The notes: generated by a model not told the origin, from the letters alone. Shown: positions 36,069 through 45,543, counted from the first letter of the stretch. The stretch is DNA of 64,000 bases from Cyclobacteriaceae bacterium (GCA_028281285.1 JANQKF010000019.1:62001-126000); one strand, 5' to 3'. Translations and numbers: made by a program.

Positions 36069-37360
36069 TTCTTTTCTAACCTTACTCTCTTCAGCATAGT
36101 TGGTCGGATTTGGCTATTCGCAGGAGTCCCTCCTAAGGGTTTGGTATCATTGATATAAAGGAATTCTCCATCAGGGCTAAAGCCAAGATCATTGGGCAGA
36201 GAGAGTTCACCGAGTAAAGCAGGGCCTTCATCATGTCCGCGATTTCCACTACCAACAATTCGCACAGCGCCTCCGCCAAGAGTCACTTTGTAGATTTGAT
36301 TTGCCGCTCGGGCCACAACATAGAGATCTCCTCGATGAAAGGTCAAATGGCCGAGGTTGCCGCCTGGTAAGGTTGCTAAAACACTGGTGGTTCGTCCGGG
36401 TGTTATCTTCACGACATTCCCATTGCCAAAATTCGCTACATATAGGTTCCCTGCATTGTCAATGGTAATTCCATTTGGGCAATTGAACATACTCCCCCTT
36501 ACAAAAATGCTCGCATTACCATTTGGGTCTACTTTCCTTATTGAGTTATCACCGCAATTGGCTACATAGAGATTACCGGCATTATCAAACACAACACCCA
36601 CCGGAGAGCTCATTCCTGAAACATAAGTGGATACTGTACCGTCCATGGTCACTTTTGAGACCCTACCTCCTGCAATGTTTGATTGATATATGTTTCCATC
36701 AGGGCCAATTGTATTCCCTGAAGCTCCGTTGAAGCCACGTGCAAATACACTGGCTTGGCCACCAGGTGTGATTTTGTAAAGCGTGGTTCCGGGGCTACTA
36801 CCTAATGATGCTCCGAAATCAGCACAATAGATATTTCCAGCTTCGTCAACAATGAGTCCTCCGGTACCGATTGGCATTTCCACCATAATCTCCAGGATGT
36901 CGGTCTTCGACAACAGAATTTGAGCACTACCAGACCTCAGAACACTTTCAGTGCCTTCCAGACCTACTGCCAGTACAAATATGGCATAAGCTGTTGCCTC
37001 TATGATTTCATCTCCATCAGCATCTGTTAATTGGGCTGACAACACTGTTTCAATCGACCTTCCTGTTTTCTCGATCCGTTCATAAGAGATTTCTGAAAGG
37101 GCTTCCGCTGTAGGTAAATCGAATTCCGATCGATTGCCATTTTTGACCACAATAATTCGGTAATGATCTACCCTGTCCTCATTTACACTGATGTTAAAAG
37201 TCACCCGAATATCAGAGGCGTTCCCATTGTTTTCGACATCAGTCGACAAGATGCTACGAACACCGATTTCCACATTTGCACCACCACCAGAGTCATCACC
37301 ACCGCAGGCTACCAAAAAAGCAAGAAGGACAAACACTGAGTATATTAGGGAGAATTTCAT
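36065..37360 (-). CDS. NHL-repeat beta-propeller lipoprotein
   Basis: From the ATG at 37358-37360 the protein has 431 residues and a lipoprotein signal with Cys19 (VLLAFLVACGGDD). A ~130-residue Ig-like N-terminal part is followed by a beta-propeller of six or so repeats with the pattern DNAGNLYVANxGxxxVxKV, such as VFDNAGNLYVANCGDNSIRK and TIDNAGNLYVANFGNGNVVK. NHL propellers bind proteins or ligands; some have enzymatic activity, but no catalytic motif is clear. It is divergent from the DUF1579-like gene. Confidence 0.9.
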   Translation of the reverse strand: MKFSLIYSVFVLLAFLVACGGDDSGGGANVEIGVRSILSTDVENNGNASDIRVTFNISVNEDRVDHYRIIVVKNGNRSEFDLPTAEALSEISYERIEKTGRSIETVLSAQLTDADGDEIIEATAYAIFVLAVGLEGTESVLRSGSAQILLSKTDILEIMVEMPIGTGGLIVDEAGNIYCADFGASLGSSPGTTLYKITPGGQASVFARGFNGASGNTIGPDGNIYQSNIAGGRVSKVTMDGTVSTYVSGMSSPVGVVFDNAGNLYVANCGDNSIRKVDPNGNASIFVRGSMFNCPNGITIDNAGNLYVANFGNGNVVKITPGRTTSVLATLPGGNLGHLTFHRGDLYVVARAANQIYKVTLGGGAVRIVGSGNRGHDEGPALLGELSLPNDLGFSPDGEFLYINDTKPLGGTPANSQIRPTMLKRVRLEKN

Positions 37361-37480
37361 GGTTATGGTTTTGGTGGCAACAACCGTTAACGGCAATTCC
37401 CCAAGGCTTAACTTCAAAACCACACAGCTATGTGATACCGTTTCGGTACTTTCTTCGTAAACTGTTCCAAAGAATAGTGC

Positions 37481-38530
37481 ATGAAGAACAATCAGCCACT
37501 TTTTATTCTACTCCTTCTATTTATCAATGGGGTTCTAACCGGACAGAGCATCAATTATCTCGAATTACCCAAAGACCGACAATTTGATTTCTGGGTAGGC
37601 ACCTGGGATGTCAATCTGCGAGTAAAGCAACCTGATCAATCCTGGGCTGATCAAATCAAATCCGTTGCGAAAATTTATAGTGTGAGTGATGGCAGAGCTA
37701 TCCTTGAACTTTGGAACGATCAGCGACCTCTAGGCATTAAGGGATTTAGCCTACGCTACTATGATTTTCAAAAGGAGAAATGGGTACTTTGGCTCAATTG
37801 GCCAAGCTACAACCGCTCAGGCATGTCCACTCTTGAAGGAGAGTTTCGGCATGGCCGTGGTGAATTCTTCTCTGGCAAAGGGGATACATTAACGAGATAT
37901 AGTTTTTCTGACATCACACCACATTCTCTCAGATGGGATGACGCCTTCACCTTTGATGGAGGAAAAACCTGGACGCATAATTGGATTATGGAGTTCAAAA
38001 GAACAGAACAGGAGCCGGCCATGCCAGATGGTGAGGAAGGCCATACCTATGACCAAGGGGGAAGATGTACACTGCCTGGATTCGATGTATTCAGAGATTT
38101 AGTTGGGAACTGGAAAGGAGAAGTCAAGACCAAAAACGGCACCGAATGGCAAGCGGGCAGTGCCTCAATGAAAGGATTTGAGGTGTTACAGGGCTGTGCT
38201 GTTCTCAACTTTCTGGAATATGAGCAAGCCGGCAAGAAAGTGGAAGAGTTTAGCATCAAGAGCTTTAACACCTACGTGAATATGCTTGAGGACGGCAGGA
38301 TTGGGAGTGGGAAACAGGATGTCTTAAAGCAGTTCTTCGGACAATATGATGAAGGCTCAAAGCAGTTCGAGCTGATTGAATCCGGCCAGCAAGAAGGTAA
38401 ATCGATCAAATATGCCTGGGATTTTTCAGAAAATGGCAAAGTCAAAATCGAAGTGTCACGAGGTTATAAAACCGGTCTTTTGGGTTGGGTAAAGTTCAAA
38501 GAGATCAACCTCACAAAAGAAGATCAATAG
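37481..38530 (+). CDS. Exported tandem DUF1579-like (lipocalin-type) protein
   Basis: A 349-residue protein with a signal peptide (about 1-22). Two beta-barrel modules follow: the first opens with FDFWVGTWDVNL near residue 35, the second with FRDLVGNWKGEV near 204. The opening motif (F-x-x-x-VG-x-W) is what DUF1579-type proteins show. The role is unknown; lipocalin-like barrels often bind small hydrophobic molecules. It is divergent from the NHL lipoprotein gene and 63 bp before the dehydratase gene. Confidence 0.82.
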   Translation: MKNNQPLFILLLLFINGVLTGQSINYLELPKDRQFDFWVGTWDVNLRVKQPDQSWADQIKSVAKIYSVSDGRAILELWNDQRPLGIKGFSLRYYDFQKEKWVLWLNWPSYNRSGMSTLEGEFRHGRGEFFSGKGDTLTRYSFSDITPHSLRWDDAFTFDGGKTWTHNWIMEFKRTEQEPAMPDGEEGHTYDQGGRCTLPGFDVFRDLVGNWKGEVKTKNGTEWQAGSASMKGFEVLQGCAVLNFLEYEQAGKKVEEFSIKSFNTYVNMLEDGRIGSGKQDVLKQFFGQYDEGSKQFELIESGQQEGKSIKYAWDFSENGKVKIEVSRGYKTGLLGWVKFKEINLTKEDQ

Positions 38531-38578
38531 TCCGGCAGGTTTCTGGCTTTGTAAACCAGAAAAACATAAATACATTCA

Positions 38579-38591
38579 TGGAAACTTTCCA
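38579..38591. repeat. Palindrome overlapping the dehydratase ribosome landing site
   Basis: TGGAAA and TTTCCA flank a single C, 2 bp before the ATG at 38594. It may be a small operator or a chance dyad. Confidence 0.3.
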
Positions 38592-38593
38592 GA

Positions 38594-39541
38594 ATGTCAT
38601 TCCCGATTAGCCAACAGGATATTGAGAAGGCTCATGAGCGCATCTCCCCATTTGTCCACAATACACCCATACTTACATCGTCAAGTATCGATGAGATATT
38701 TGGTTGTCGGGTTTATTTCAAATGTGAGAATTTTCAGAAAATTGGTGCCTTTAAAGCTCGGGGTGGACTGAATGCCGTCTTGGGTATTCCTGAAGAGATC
38801 AGGCAAAAAGGGGTGGTCACTCATAGCTCAGGCAATCATGCACAAGCAGTGGCCATGGCGGCTAAAACATGCAATGTTCCCGCCTATATCGTAATGCCAA
38901 GTACAGCCCCGGAAGTCAAGAAAAAGGCAGTGAAAGGCTATGGCGCCCAAATTACATTTTGTGAGCCCACCCAAATAGCTCGCGAAGAAAATGCAGCCAG
39001 AATTCAGGAAGAAACAGGAGCGACATTCATTTCTCCTTACAACGATTACAAGGTGATCGAGGGCCAGGCCACATCTTCCAAAGAGCTCTTCGCGGAACAA
39101 GAGAATCTTAATGCGGTTTTCACTCCGGTTGGCGGAGGCGGATTGTTGGCCGGAACTTCATTATCTGCTCATTACTTTTCCCCAACTACCAAAGTGTATG
39201 CTGGAGAACCTGCCAATGCTGACGATGCCCACCGCTCCCTAAAAGCAGGAGAAATTGTTAAAATTCCACAACCCAAATCAATCGCTGATGGCCTATTAAC
39301 CGGTATCGGGGATAAAAACTGGGGAATCATCAAAGAACTTGTCGATGACATATTCACGGTAACGGAGGATGAGATTATCGAAGCAATGCGCCTGGTCTGG
39401 GAGCGGATGAAGATCATTATTGAACCTTCCTGTGCTGTGCCGGTAGCTGCGTTATTAAAAAACCGTGACCAGTTTACCGGTCAAAATGTTGGGGTCATTC
39501 TTAGCGGGGGTAATGTCGATTTAGGCAGACTTCCATTCTAG
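38594..39541 (+). CDS. Threonine/serine dehydratase (or serine racemase) family, PLP-dependent
   Basis: The 315-residue fold-type II PLP enzyme has the Schiff-base lysine K54 in GAFKARGG, the substrate loop SSGNHAQAVA and the phosphate-binding glycine loop VGGGGLLAG near 178. It lacks the C-terminal ACT domain of biosynthetic IlvA, so it is a catabolic threonine/serine dehydratase or a serine racemase. Glutamate- and aspartate-rich metal-site residues in the region AGEPANADDA resemble those of racemases but do not decide it. Confidence 0.93.
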   Translation: MSFPISQQDIEKAHERISPFVHNTPILTSSSIDEIFGCRVYFKCENFQKIGAFKARGGLNAVLGIPEEIRQKGVVTHSSGNHAQAVAMAAKTCNVPAYIVMPSTAPEVKKKAVKGYGAQITFCEPTQIAREENAARIQEETGATFISPYNDYKVIEGQATSSKELFAEQENLNAVFTPVGGGGLLAGTSLSAHYFSPTTKVYAGEPANADDAHRSLKAGEIVKIPQPKSIADGLLTGIGDKNWGIIKELVDDIFTVTEDEIIEAMRLVWERMKIIIEPSCAVPVAALLKNRDQFTGQNVGVILSGGNVDLGRLPF

Positions 39542-39560
39542 TCTACGACTCATCCCTCTT

Positions 39561-39600
39561 ATTCTACGATTCGGTAAGACTTATTTATAAAGAGAGTTTC
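39561..39600 (+). repeat. Shared upstream element, copy A (TonB receptor gene)
   Basis: This 40-bp stretch, 40 bp upstream of the receptor ATG, starts with ATTCTACGATTC and is closely matched by 42272-42310 upstream of the TPR gene (about 29 of 40 positions with one gap). Two such elements before genes of one cluster suggest a common regulator site. The LytTR regulator at 44775 is one candidate for binding it. Confidence 0.55.
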
Positions 39601-39640
39601 CGTGCAACACCTTTGGGATATCAGAAGCCCAAAGGACAAC

Positions 39641-41803
39641 ATGAAAACTCGACTCATATTCATCTTTGCATTCTTGCTGGCCGCAACGCTAGCAAATGCA
39701 CAAATAACCATAAAGGGGGTAGTTAAGGACCAGAAGGGAGAAACCCTACCTGGTGCCAATGTTTATCTGAAAGACACCTTCGATGGAGCGAATTCATCGC
39801 TGGATGGATCATTCTCATTCGAAACCGAGGAAACGGGGGATCAGATTCTGGTAGTCAGTTTCGTAGGGTTTAAAACACTCGAAAAGGCAATCAACGTTTC
39901 GGGTCAGGAAGTAGTTGTTGATGTGACTTTACAAGAAATCATCAATAAAATAGACGGTGTCACCATATCAGCCGGAGCCTACGAAGCCAGCGACATCAAA
40001 AAGGTCACTGTATTAAAGCCTTTGGATATTGTGAGCACGGCCAGTGCAGCAGGAGACATTATGGGGGCGATTAACACATTGCCCGGTACCGCTACAGTTG
40101 GTGAATCAGGAAGACTTTTCGTGAGGGGTGGGGAAGGCTATGAAACAAAAGTATTTATTGATGGAATGGAGGTAAGAAATGCCTTCGGAGCGACTGCCCC
40201 TAATGTGCCTACCAGAGGTCGCTTCAGCCCATTCTTGTTTAAGGGTACAGTCTTTAGTACAGGCGCCTATTCAGCAGAATATGGACAAGCCCTTTCATCC
40301 GCCTTGGTGCTCAATTCAAACGATCTTCCCACCCAAACTCAAGGCGATATTTCCATAATGTCAGTAGGTGGGGACTTGGCCCACACCAAAAAATGGGAAA
40401 AAGCCTCGATATCGGCCAAAATTCAATACACCGACCTACGTCCATACCAGGATTTAGTAAGACAAAACTTCGATTGGCAACAGGCACCCAAAGGAATGGT
40501 GGGTGAAATTGTATTCCGACAAAAGCTAACGACTAACGGTCTTCTAAAGGTTTATGCAAATGCCGACATCTCGGATTTCATCATCAGACAGCCAAATATT
40601 AGTCGAGGTGGAGAAAAGGATACAATCGGAGTAGATAACACGTACTACTATCTAAATGCTACTTACAAAGACATACTGAACGACAAATGGACCTTCAAAG
40701 GTGGTGTTTCCGCAACATCCAATCAGGTCGATCTTGGTTTCAATCAAAGCAGAATTGATGACATTGAAAAAGGATATCATGGCAAAGCTACCCTTACTTG
40801 GGATGCCTCTGAAAGAGTAAGCGTTAATATGGGTGGAGAGTACTTCCATAAGAACTTTTCGCGCACCATCCAGGACGACACCAATTTTTCAATCGACTTT
40901 TCCGAAGGTATTGCTGCCACTTATATTGAGAGCGATTATTTCGCCTCCAACAAATTTGTTTTTCGCACTGGACTACGTTTTGAAACTAACACACTGCTGA
41001 ATCGAAGCTGGATCAGTCCGCGTATTGGAGCAGCTTACAAAATTTCCGAAAAAGGTCAGTTCTCTTTGGGTTATGGAAAATTCACGCAATCGGCTCAGAA
41101 CGAGTACAGCTTGGTGAATAGGAGCCTTCTTCCTGAGACAGCCACTCATTATATACTGAATTATCAATACATCAACAACGATCGGGTGTTCAGAATAGAA
41201 GCTTACAAAAAGCAATATAACAATCTGGTTAAGTTTGATGACCCTAACGACTTTACTCGAGAGAACTATACCAATGATGGTTTTGGTGAAGCCAACGGAG
41301 TAGATTTCTTTTGGAGAGACAATCGGACGTTTAAGAACACTGATTACTGGATTTCCTATTCCTACGTGGACTCGGAAAGGGACTACCAGAACTTCAATGG
41401 AGTAGCGAGTCCAGGCTTCATTTCGAAGCACAATTTCTCCTGGGTGATCAAACACTTTATCAACCCAATCAGAACACAAGTGGGTGCCACCTATACTTAT
41501 GCGAGTAGTCGGCCGTTTCACAACCTTAACCTGGAAGGGTTTCATAATGACGGCACACCCGATTTCCATGACCTAAGCCTAAATGCTGCGGTTCTGATTA
41601 AACAAAACATTATTCTCTATATGTCTTCATCCAATGTTTTCGGAAGAGACAACATATTCGGCTACGAATATGCCGATGCTCCTAATCAAGATGGCTTTTA
41701 CGAAAGACAAGCCATTCGTCAGGGAGCCAAGCGATTCATATTTGTCGGCCTTTTTATCACATTGACCAAAGACGGTCAGGAAAATCAATTACGCAATCTA
41801 TAA
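39641..41803 (+). CDS. TonB-dependent outer-membrane receptor with carboxypeptidase-like N-terminal domain
   Basis: I start at the ATG at 39641 (720 residues), which gives the signal peptide MKTRLIFIFAFLLAATLANA. A carboxypeptidase-regulatory-like domain (about 22-105, GVVKDQKGETLPGANVYLKD) precedes the plug (about 115-220, with RLFVRGGEGYETKVFIDGMEV) and a ~490-residue barrel ending in an aromatic/charged strand. It imports an unknown substrate with TonB-ExbBD energy. No SusD partner follows; the next genes encode a DUF2141 and a TPR-like protein, suggesting a non-glycan substrate. Confidence 0.94.
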   Translation: MKTRLIFIFAFLLAATLANAQITIKGVVKDQKGETLPGANVYLKDTFDGANSSLDGSFSFETEETGDQILVVSFVGFKTLEKAINVSGQEVVVDVTLQEIINKIDGVTISAGAYEASDIKKVTVLKPLDIVSTASAAGDIMGAINTLPGTATVGESGRLFVRGGEGYETKVFIDGMEVRNAFGATAPNVPTRGRFSPFLFKGTVFSTGAYSAEYGQALSSALVLNSNDLPTQTQGDISIMSVGGDLAHTKKWEKASISAKIQYTDLRPYQDLVRQNFDWQQAPKGMVGEIVFRQKLTTNGLLKVYANADISDFIIRQPNISRGGEKDTIGVDNTYYYLNATYKDILNDKWTFKGGVSATSNQVDLGFNQSRIDDIEKGYHGKATLTWDASERVSVNMGGEYFHKNFSRTIQDDTNFSIDFSEGIAATYIESDYFASNKFVFRTGLRFETNTLLNRSWISPRIGAAYKISEKGQFSLGYGKFTQSAQNEYSLVNRSLLPETATHYILNYQYINNDRVFRIEAYKKQYNNLVKFDDPNDFTRENYTNDGFGEANGVDFFWRDNRTFKNTDYWISYSYVDSERDYQNFNGVASPGFISKHNFSWVIKHFINPIRTQVGATYTYASSRPFHNLNLEGFHNDGTPDFHDLSLNAAVLIKQNIILYMSSSNVFGRDNIFGYEYADAPNQDGFYERQAIRQGAKRFIFVGLFITLTKDGQENQLRNL

Positions 41804-41813
41804 AGTCAAAATC

Positions 41814-42272
41814 ATGAAATATTTAATCACATTATTAATCGCTTCGTTCGGAATTTTAAATATCTCCGAACCTGTCAAAGACGAGTTTACACTTACTGTT
41901 ACTGTTGAAGGTGTTCAGAACAAGGGTGGGACCATCCTGGTAGGCTTATTTGATGACTCAGGTGAATTCCCTGATGGTGAAATGATCGATGGTGCGGAGT
42001 ACGAATTGAGGTCAGGTGGATCCGTTGAAATTGTCATTGAAAATATTCCCGCTGGCGATTATGCTGTTTCGGTTCTTCATGATGCTAACGATAACGGAGA
42101 CATCGATATGAACGATCAAGGCATGCCCTTAGAGGGATTCGGATTCTCCAACAATGCTATGGGAGAAATGGGACCTCCTGATTTCGATGCTGCCGCTTTT
42201 TCAATAGATGAGGACATGGAAATCGAAGTGACGCTGCTGTACATGGCAGGTGCCAACGATTCATCCCATTAA
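41814..42272 (+). CDS. DUF2141 domain-containing exported protein
   Basis: The 152-residue protein has a signal peptide (about 1-20) and a DUF2141 beta-sandwich: TVEGVQNKGGTILVGLFDDSGEF near the start, IENIPAGDYAVSVLHDANDNGDIDMNDQGMP with a Ca-loop-like Asp/Asn run, and EGFGFSNNAMG. This family is often encoded next to TonB receptors in Bacteroidota. It lies 10 bp after the receptor gene and is surely co-transcribed with it. Confidence 0.9.
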   Translation: MKYLITLLIASFGILNISEPVKDEFTLTVTVEGVQNKGGTILVGLFDDSGEFPDGEMIDGAEYELRSGGSVEIVIENIPAGDYAVSVLHDANDNGDIDMNDQGMPLEGFGFSNNAMGEMGPPDFDAAAFSIDEDMEIEVTLLYMAGANDSSH

Positions 42273-42310
42273 TTCTACGATTCAGTAAGGTCTATTTCTA
42301 TAGGCGTTTC
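42272..42310 (+). repeat. Shared upstream element, copy B (TPR gene)
   Basis: It begins on the last base of the DUF2141 stop codon and matches 39561-39600, including the full ATTCTACGATTC and GTAAG blocks, TATTT and the terminal GTTTC. It lies 41 bp upstream of the ATG at 42352, almost the same distance as copy A from its gene. Confidence 0.55.
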
Positions 42311-42351
42311 TTATCGGCCAAATTTGAATTAGAAATTAAAAACACAAAATC

Positions 42352-42996
42352 ATGAAAAAGGTCACACTTCTTATAGGACTATTAATTGCTGGATTCAGTC
42401 TGAATGCGCAAGGTCAGGCCGCTTATATCAAGGCCATGACTAAAGGACTCGAAACCATGGGTACCGCACAATCTGAAGAAGATTTGATTAAAGCCGCAGG
42501 ACATTTTGAAAGAATAGCAGTAAAGGTCACGGATCAATGGCACCCGGCTTACTATGCAGCATTGAACTACATCAATGCCTCATTCAATGCCGAGACACTT
42601 GAAACTAAGGACACTTATACAGCAAAGGCTCAAACGTTCATAGATCAGGCGTTGAAGCTGGCACCTAATGATTCCGAGGTCATTGCGCTTGAAGGATTCA
42701 ATTATATGGCACAATTAGCTGCAGATCCCAATAATCGTGGGCAGTCTATGTCTCCTAAGGCAATGATGACATTCGGTAAAGCGGTTAGTATTAATCCGAA
42801 CAACCCAAGGGCGGTCGCATTAATGGCACAAATGCAGTTTGGTACGGCTCAGTTTTTTGGTTCTCCGACTGATCAGCCCTGTGACAATGCCAAGAAGACT
42901 ATTCCTATGTTTGATGCTGAAAAAAAAGGTGAAGGGTTTGCACCAACCTGGGGTAAATCGATGGCCGAACAGCTGATTGGACAGTGCAACAATTAA
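42352..42996 (+). CDS. Exported TPR-like protein
   Basis: A 214-residue protein with a signal peptide (about 1-20, LLIAGFSLNAQ) and helical pairs like tetratricopeptide repeats: AAGHFERIAVKVTDQWHPAYYAALNYINASF, AQTFIDQALKLAPNDSEVIALEGFNYMAQL and FGKAVSINPNNPRAVALMAQMQFG. The cysteine pair near the end (QPCDNAKK, IGQCNN) may be a disulphide. It carries the same upstream element as the TonB receptor gene, suggesting co-regulation. Function unknown. Confidence 0.85.
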   Translation: MKKVTLLIGLLIAGFSLNAQGQAAYIKAMTKGLETMGTAQSEEDLIKAAGHFERIAVKVTDQWHPAYYAALNYINASFNAETLETKDTYTAKAQTFIDQALKLAPNDSEVIALEGFNYMAQLAADPNNRGQSMSPKAMMTFGKAVSINPNNPRAVALMAQMQFGTAQFFGSPTDQPCDNAKKTIPMFDAEKKGEGFAPTWGKSMAEQLIGQCNN

Positions 42997-43041
42997 TTTC
43001 GATAAGGCATTTGACAGCAATTGCTAAATTGAATTGAAACT

Positions 43042-43725
43042 ATGGAAATCCTCGAGAAAATATTGATTTGGTCCCACGTCCTGGCTGGGGCCATTTCTTT
43101 AATCGCAGGATTTATGGCTGCATTCGCAGGTAAAAAGGGAGGAAAGTTGCATAGACAAGTAGGTAAAACGTTCTTCTGGTCGATGTTCTGGATTTTTGTG
43201 AGTGCTCTTATCATTGTAACGTTGGTTAGATTCAGCTTTTTTCTTACTGTTATCGCAGTGTTTAGCTTTTACCTGGCCTTTAGTGGTTATCGAGTGCTTA
43301 AGATTAAGAGGACCATGAAAGCCGCGCGATTAGACTGGGCCGCAGCCATCATTGCCATTCTGTTTGGGCTCGGCCTGCTTATCTATGGAGGTACTGAACT
43401 CATATCTAGCGACTTTGAGTCAATCCTGGGGTATCTGAGCCTGTTTTTTGGCTTTTTCACAATTCAAACGGGCTATCAAAGTATCAAAGGTTTTATGAAC
43501 CTGGATAAACAAGAGAAAATGTGGTGGTGGTTCGCTCATATGAATGCAATGTGTGGAAGTCTGATTGCGGCTATTACGGCCTTTCTAGTCCAGAATGGAA
43601 GAATATTCGGCTTATCGGACGATCTTGCCTGGTTGCCATGGGTATTGCCCGTATTGGTAGGAGCACCGTTAATCAATTTCTGGTCGAGAAAGTATCGCAA
43701 GCAATTCTTCAAGCCAACGGTTTAA
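43042..43725 (+). CDS. DUF2306-like membrane protein
   Basis: A 227-residue polytopic protein with about six to seven membrane helices. Near the N-terminus it has H-x-x-x-G and KLHRQVGKTFFWSMFW, a lysine/histidine motif shared with the smaller protein at 45544-46023 (VHKQIGYLYAVSM). The family is seen beside two-component genes in Bacteroidota but has no assigned role. It lies 15 bp before the LytS-like kinase and is likely co-transcribed with it, so I suspect a sensory or accessory role. Confidence 0.82.
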   Translation: MEILEKILIWSHVLAGAISLIAGFMAAFAGKKGGKLHRQVGKTFFWSMFWIFVSALIIVTLVRFSFFLTVIAVFSFYLAFSGYRVLKIKRTMKAARLDWAAAIIAILFGLGLLIYGGTELISSDFESILGYLSLFFGFFTIQTGYQSIKGFMNLDKQEKMWWWFAHMNAMCGSLIAAITAFLVQNGRIFGLSDDLAWLPWVLPVLVGAPLINFWSRKYRKQFFKPTV

Positions 43726-43740
43726 ATTTTATATTTAAAC

Positions 43741-44778
43741 ATGGGAGCAAGTAGTCAAGGAAAGTTGAATTGGAAGAGGGAAGTAATCGAATCGATCCTG
43801 ATCTACTTACTTGGTGCGGCCATGACCTTCGCCTTTGATTGGAACCTGTTTAACCGGCCTATAAAAAACATTCTTTTCTCGATGAGTTACTCCGGGTTTA
43901 TGTGGCTCTTTTTCTGGAAAGGAAATAGCTATCTGGTCGACTATTGGAACAAGAGAATCTCCTGGCTTGAAGAGCCTGGAAGAAGGTTCAGGGTAGGTGT
44001 CATCTCTGTGATTGTATATACTCCTCTTATCCTATACGTCATCAACTTTGTCTACAATCTTTTTCCGAATATTCAGGTACCCTATACTTCTCAGCAGGTC
44101 CTTATATCAATTGGTATCACATTCTTTATCACCTTTTTCATGTTTGCCATGAACTTTCTAGACAACTGGAGAAAGGCCTCTCTTCTGGCCGAACGTATGA
44201 AACGCGAACAAATGGCGACCAAGTATGAATCGTTGAAAAACCAGGTGAATCCCCATTTTCTTTTCAACAGCCTAAATGCCTTAACCAACCTGGTCTATGA
44301 AGATCAGGATCAGGCAGCTGATTTCATCAGACAATTATCTAAAGTGTATCGATATGTCCTGGACACTCGATCCCAGGAAGTAGTGACTATTGAGCAAGAA
44401 ATGAAATTCATCGAATCCTATATGTTTCTTCAAAAAATACGATTTGATGATAAGCTGAATTTGGAAGTCAACGTCAATGGTCATGACAAAAGTATGGTCC
44501 CTCCTATCGCCATTCAAATGCTTTTGGAGAATGCAATCAAGCACAACACCATCGCTGAAGAAGAGCCATTAACAATCACCATTGATGTAGAGGATGATCA
44601 GTATTTGGTCATCAGAAATAACCTACAGAAAAAGAACATTCCTTCCGAGCCTTCCTCTGGAATGGGTCTGAGCAATATTAAGGCACGCTATGAATTCCTC
44701 AGTGAAACCCCAGTAGAAATCATAGAGAATGAAAATGATTTTATTGTAAAGCTTCCTTTACTCGAATTAAGCGCATGA
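43741..44778 (+). CDS. LytS-type sensor histidine kinase
   Basis: The 345-residue protein has four membrane helices (about 18-36, 44-60, 87-106 and 118-140), a short coiled linker and a His_kinase domain with NQVNPHFLFNSLNALTNLV (H172). The HATPase part includes QMLLENAIKHN and GMGLSNIKARYEFL. It lacks an extracellular sensor domain, so it senses within or near the membrane. It overlaps the LytTR regulator gene by 4 bp (ATGA). Confidence 0.95.
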   Translation: MGASSQGKLNWKREVIESILIYLLGAAMTFAFDWNLFNRPIKNILFSMSYSGFMWLFFWKGNSYLVDYWNKRISWLEEPGRRFRVGVISVIVYTPLILYVINFVYNLFPNIQVPYTSQQVLISIGITFFITFFMFAMNFLDNWRKASLLAERMKREQMATKYESLKNQVNPHFLFNSLNALTNLVYEDQDQAADFIRQLSKVYRYVLDTRSQEVVTIEQEMKFIESYMFLQKIRFDDKLNLEVNVNGHDKSMVPPIAIQMLLENAIKHNTIAEEEPLTITIDVEDDQYLVIRNNLQKKNIPSEPSSGMGLSNIKARYEFLSETPVEIIENENDFIVKLPLLELSA

Positions 44779-45539
44779 ATGTTCTGATTGTAGAAGATGA
44801 AGGAATGGCTGCCAAAAGATTGAGTAGCTTGCTAGAGGGTGTCGATTCCCAAATTCACATCATGGCCAAGCTTGATTCAGTCAAACGAACGGTGAATTGG
44901 TTGGAAGAAAACGAAGCTCCTGATTTGATCTTTCTCGACATTCAACTGGCCGATGGTCTGAGTTTTGAGATCTTTGAGAAAACCGATGTTCCAGCCCCGG
45001 TAATTTTCACCACAGCATTTGACGAATACGCGATTCAGGCCTTTAAGGTCAATAGCATTGATTATCTCTTAAAGCCAATTGATCCTGAAGAATTGCAATC
45101 AGCAATTGACAAATTCAATCGTCAATATGGCATAAAACAAGACATTCAGCCACGTTTTGACCTTTCTGCGATAGAAAAAGCGATGCAGATGATGACGCGC
45201 CAATACAAGGAGAGATTTGTGGTCAAGATAGGAGAACACATCAAAACGGTCAACACCACCGATGCTTTATATTTCTTTAGCGAATCAAAGGCCACCTATC
45301 TTCAAACTGCAAATAAGAGGTTCATTATTGACTACACCTTGGAACAATTGGAATCACTTGTTGACCCTGATCGTTTTTATCGCATCAACAGAAAGTTCCT
45401 GGTTACGCTTGATGCGGTGAAAAATATCGTGAGCTATACAAACAGTCGTCTTCGATTAATTCTCAAAGACAACGATACCATGGATGCAGTTGTTAGTCGT
45501 GATCGGGTACAAGATTTTAAAAAATGGTTAGATCGATAA
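44775..45539 (+). CDS. LytTR-type response regulator
   Basis: The 254-residue protein has a receiver domain (phosphoacceptor D55 in LIFLDIQLADG; acidic pair EDE at 7-9; KPIDPEEL) and a C-terminal LytTR DNA-binding domain from about 150 (RFVVKIGEHIKTVNTTDALYFFSESKATYLQT; FYRINRKFLVTLDAVKNI). LytTR domains bind direct repeats about two helical turns apart. Coupled to the LytS-like kinase. The upstream elements of the TonB receptor and TPR genes are candidate targets. Confidence 0.96.
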   Translation: MNVLIVEDEGMAAKRLSSLLEGVDSQIHIMAKLDSVKRTVNWLEENEAPDLIFLDIQLADGLSFEIFEKTDVPAPVIFTTAFDEYAIQAFKVNSIDYLLKPIDPEELQSAIDKFNRQYGIKQDIQPRFDLSAIEKAMQMMTRQYKERFVVKIGEHIKTVNTTDALYFFSESKATYLQTANKRFIIDYTLEQLESLVDPDRFYRINRKFLVTLDAVKNIVSYTNSRLRLILKDNDTMDAVVSRDRVQDFKKWLDR

Positions 45540-45543
45540 CATT

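Noticed and set aside
37384-37393. Palindrome CCGTTAACGG between the NHL and DUF1579-like genes
   Set aside because: It is a 10-bp dyad with no second copy nearby; chance is a sufficient explanation.
38540-38562. TTTCTGG/CCAGAAA hairpin before the dehydratase gene as a terminator
   Set aside because: The stem is only 7 bp with a 9-nt loop and no T-run follows.
40973-41569. 198-codon minus-strand open frame opposite the TonB receptor
   Set aside because: It is the antisense of a clear outer-membrane barrel, with no domain and no promoter.
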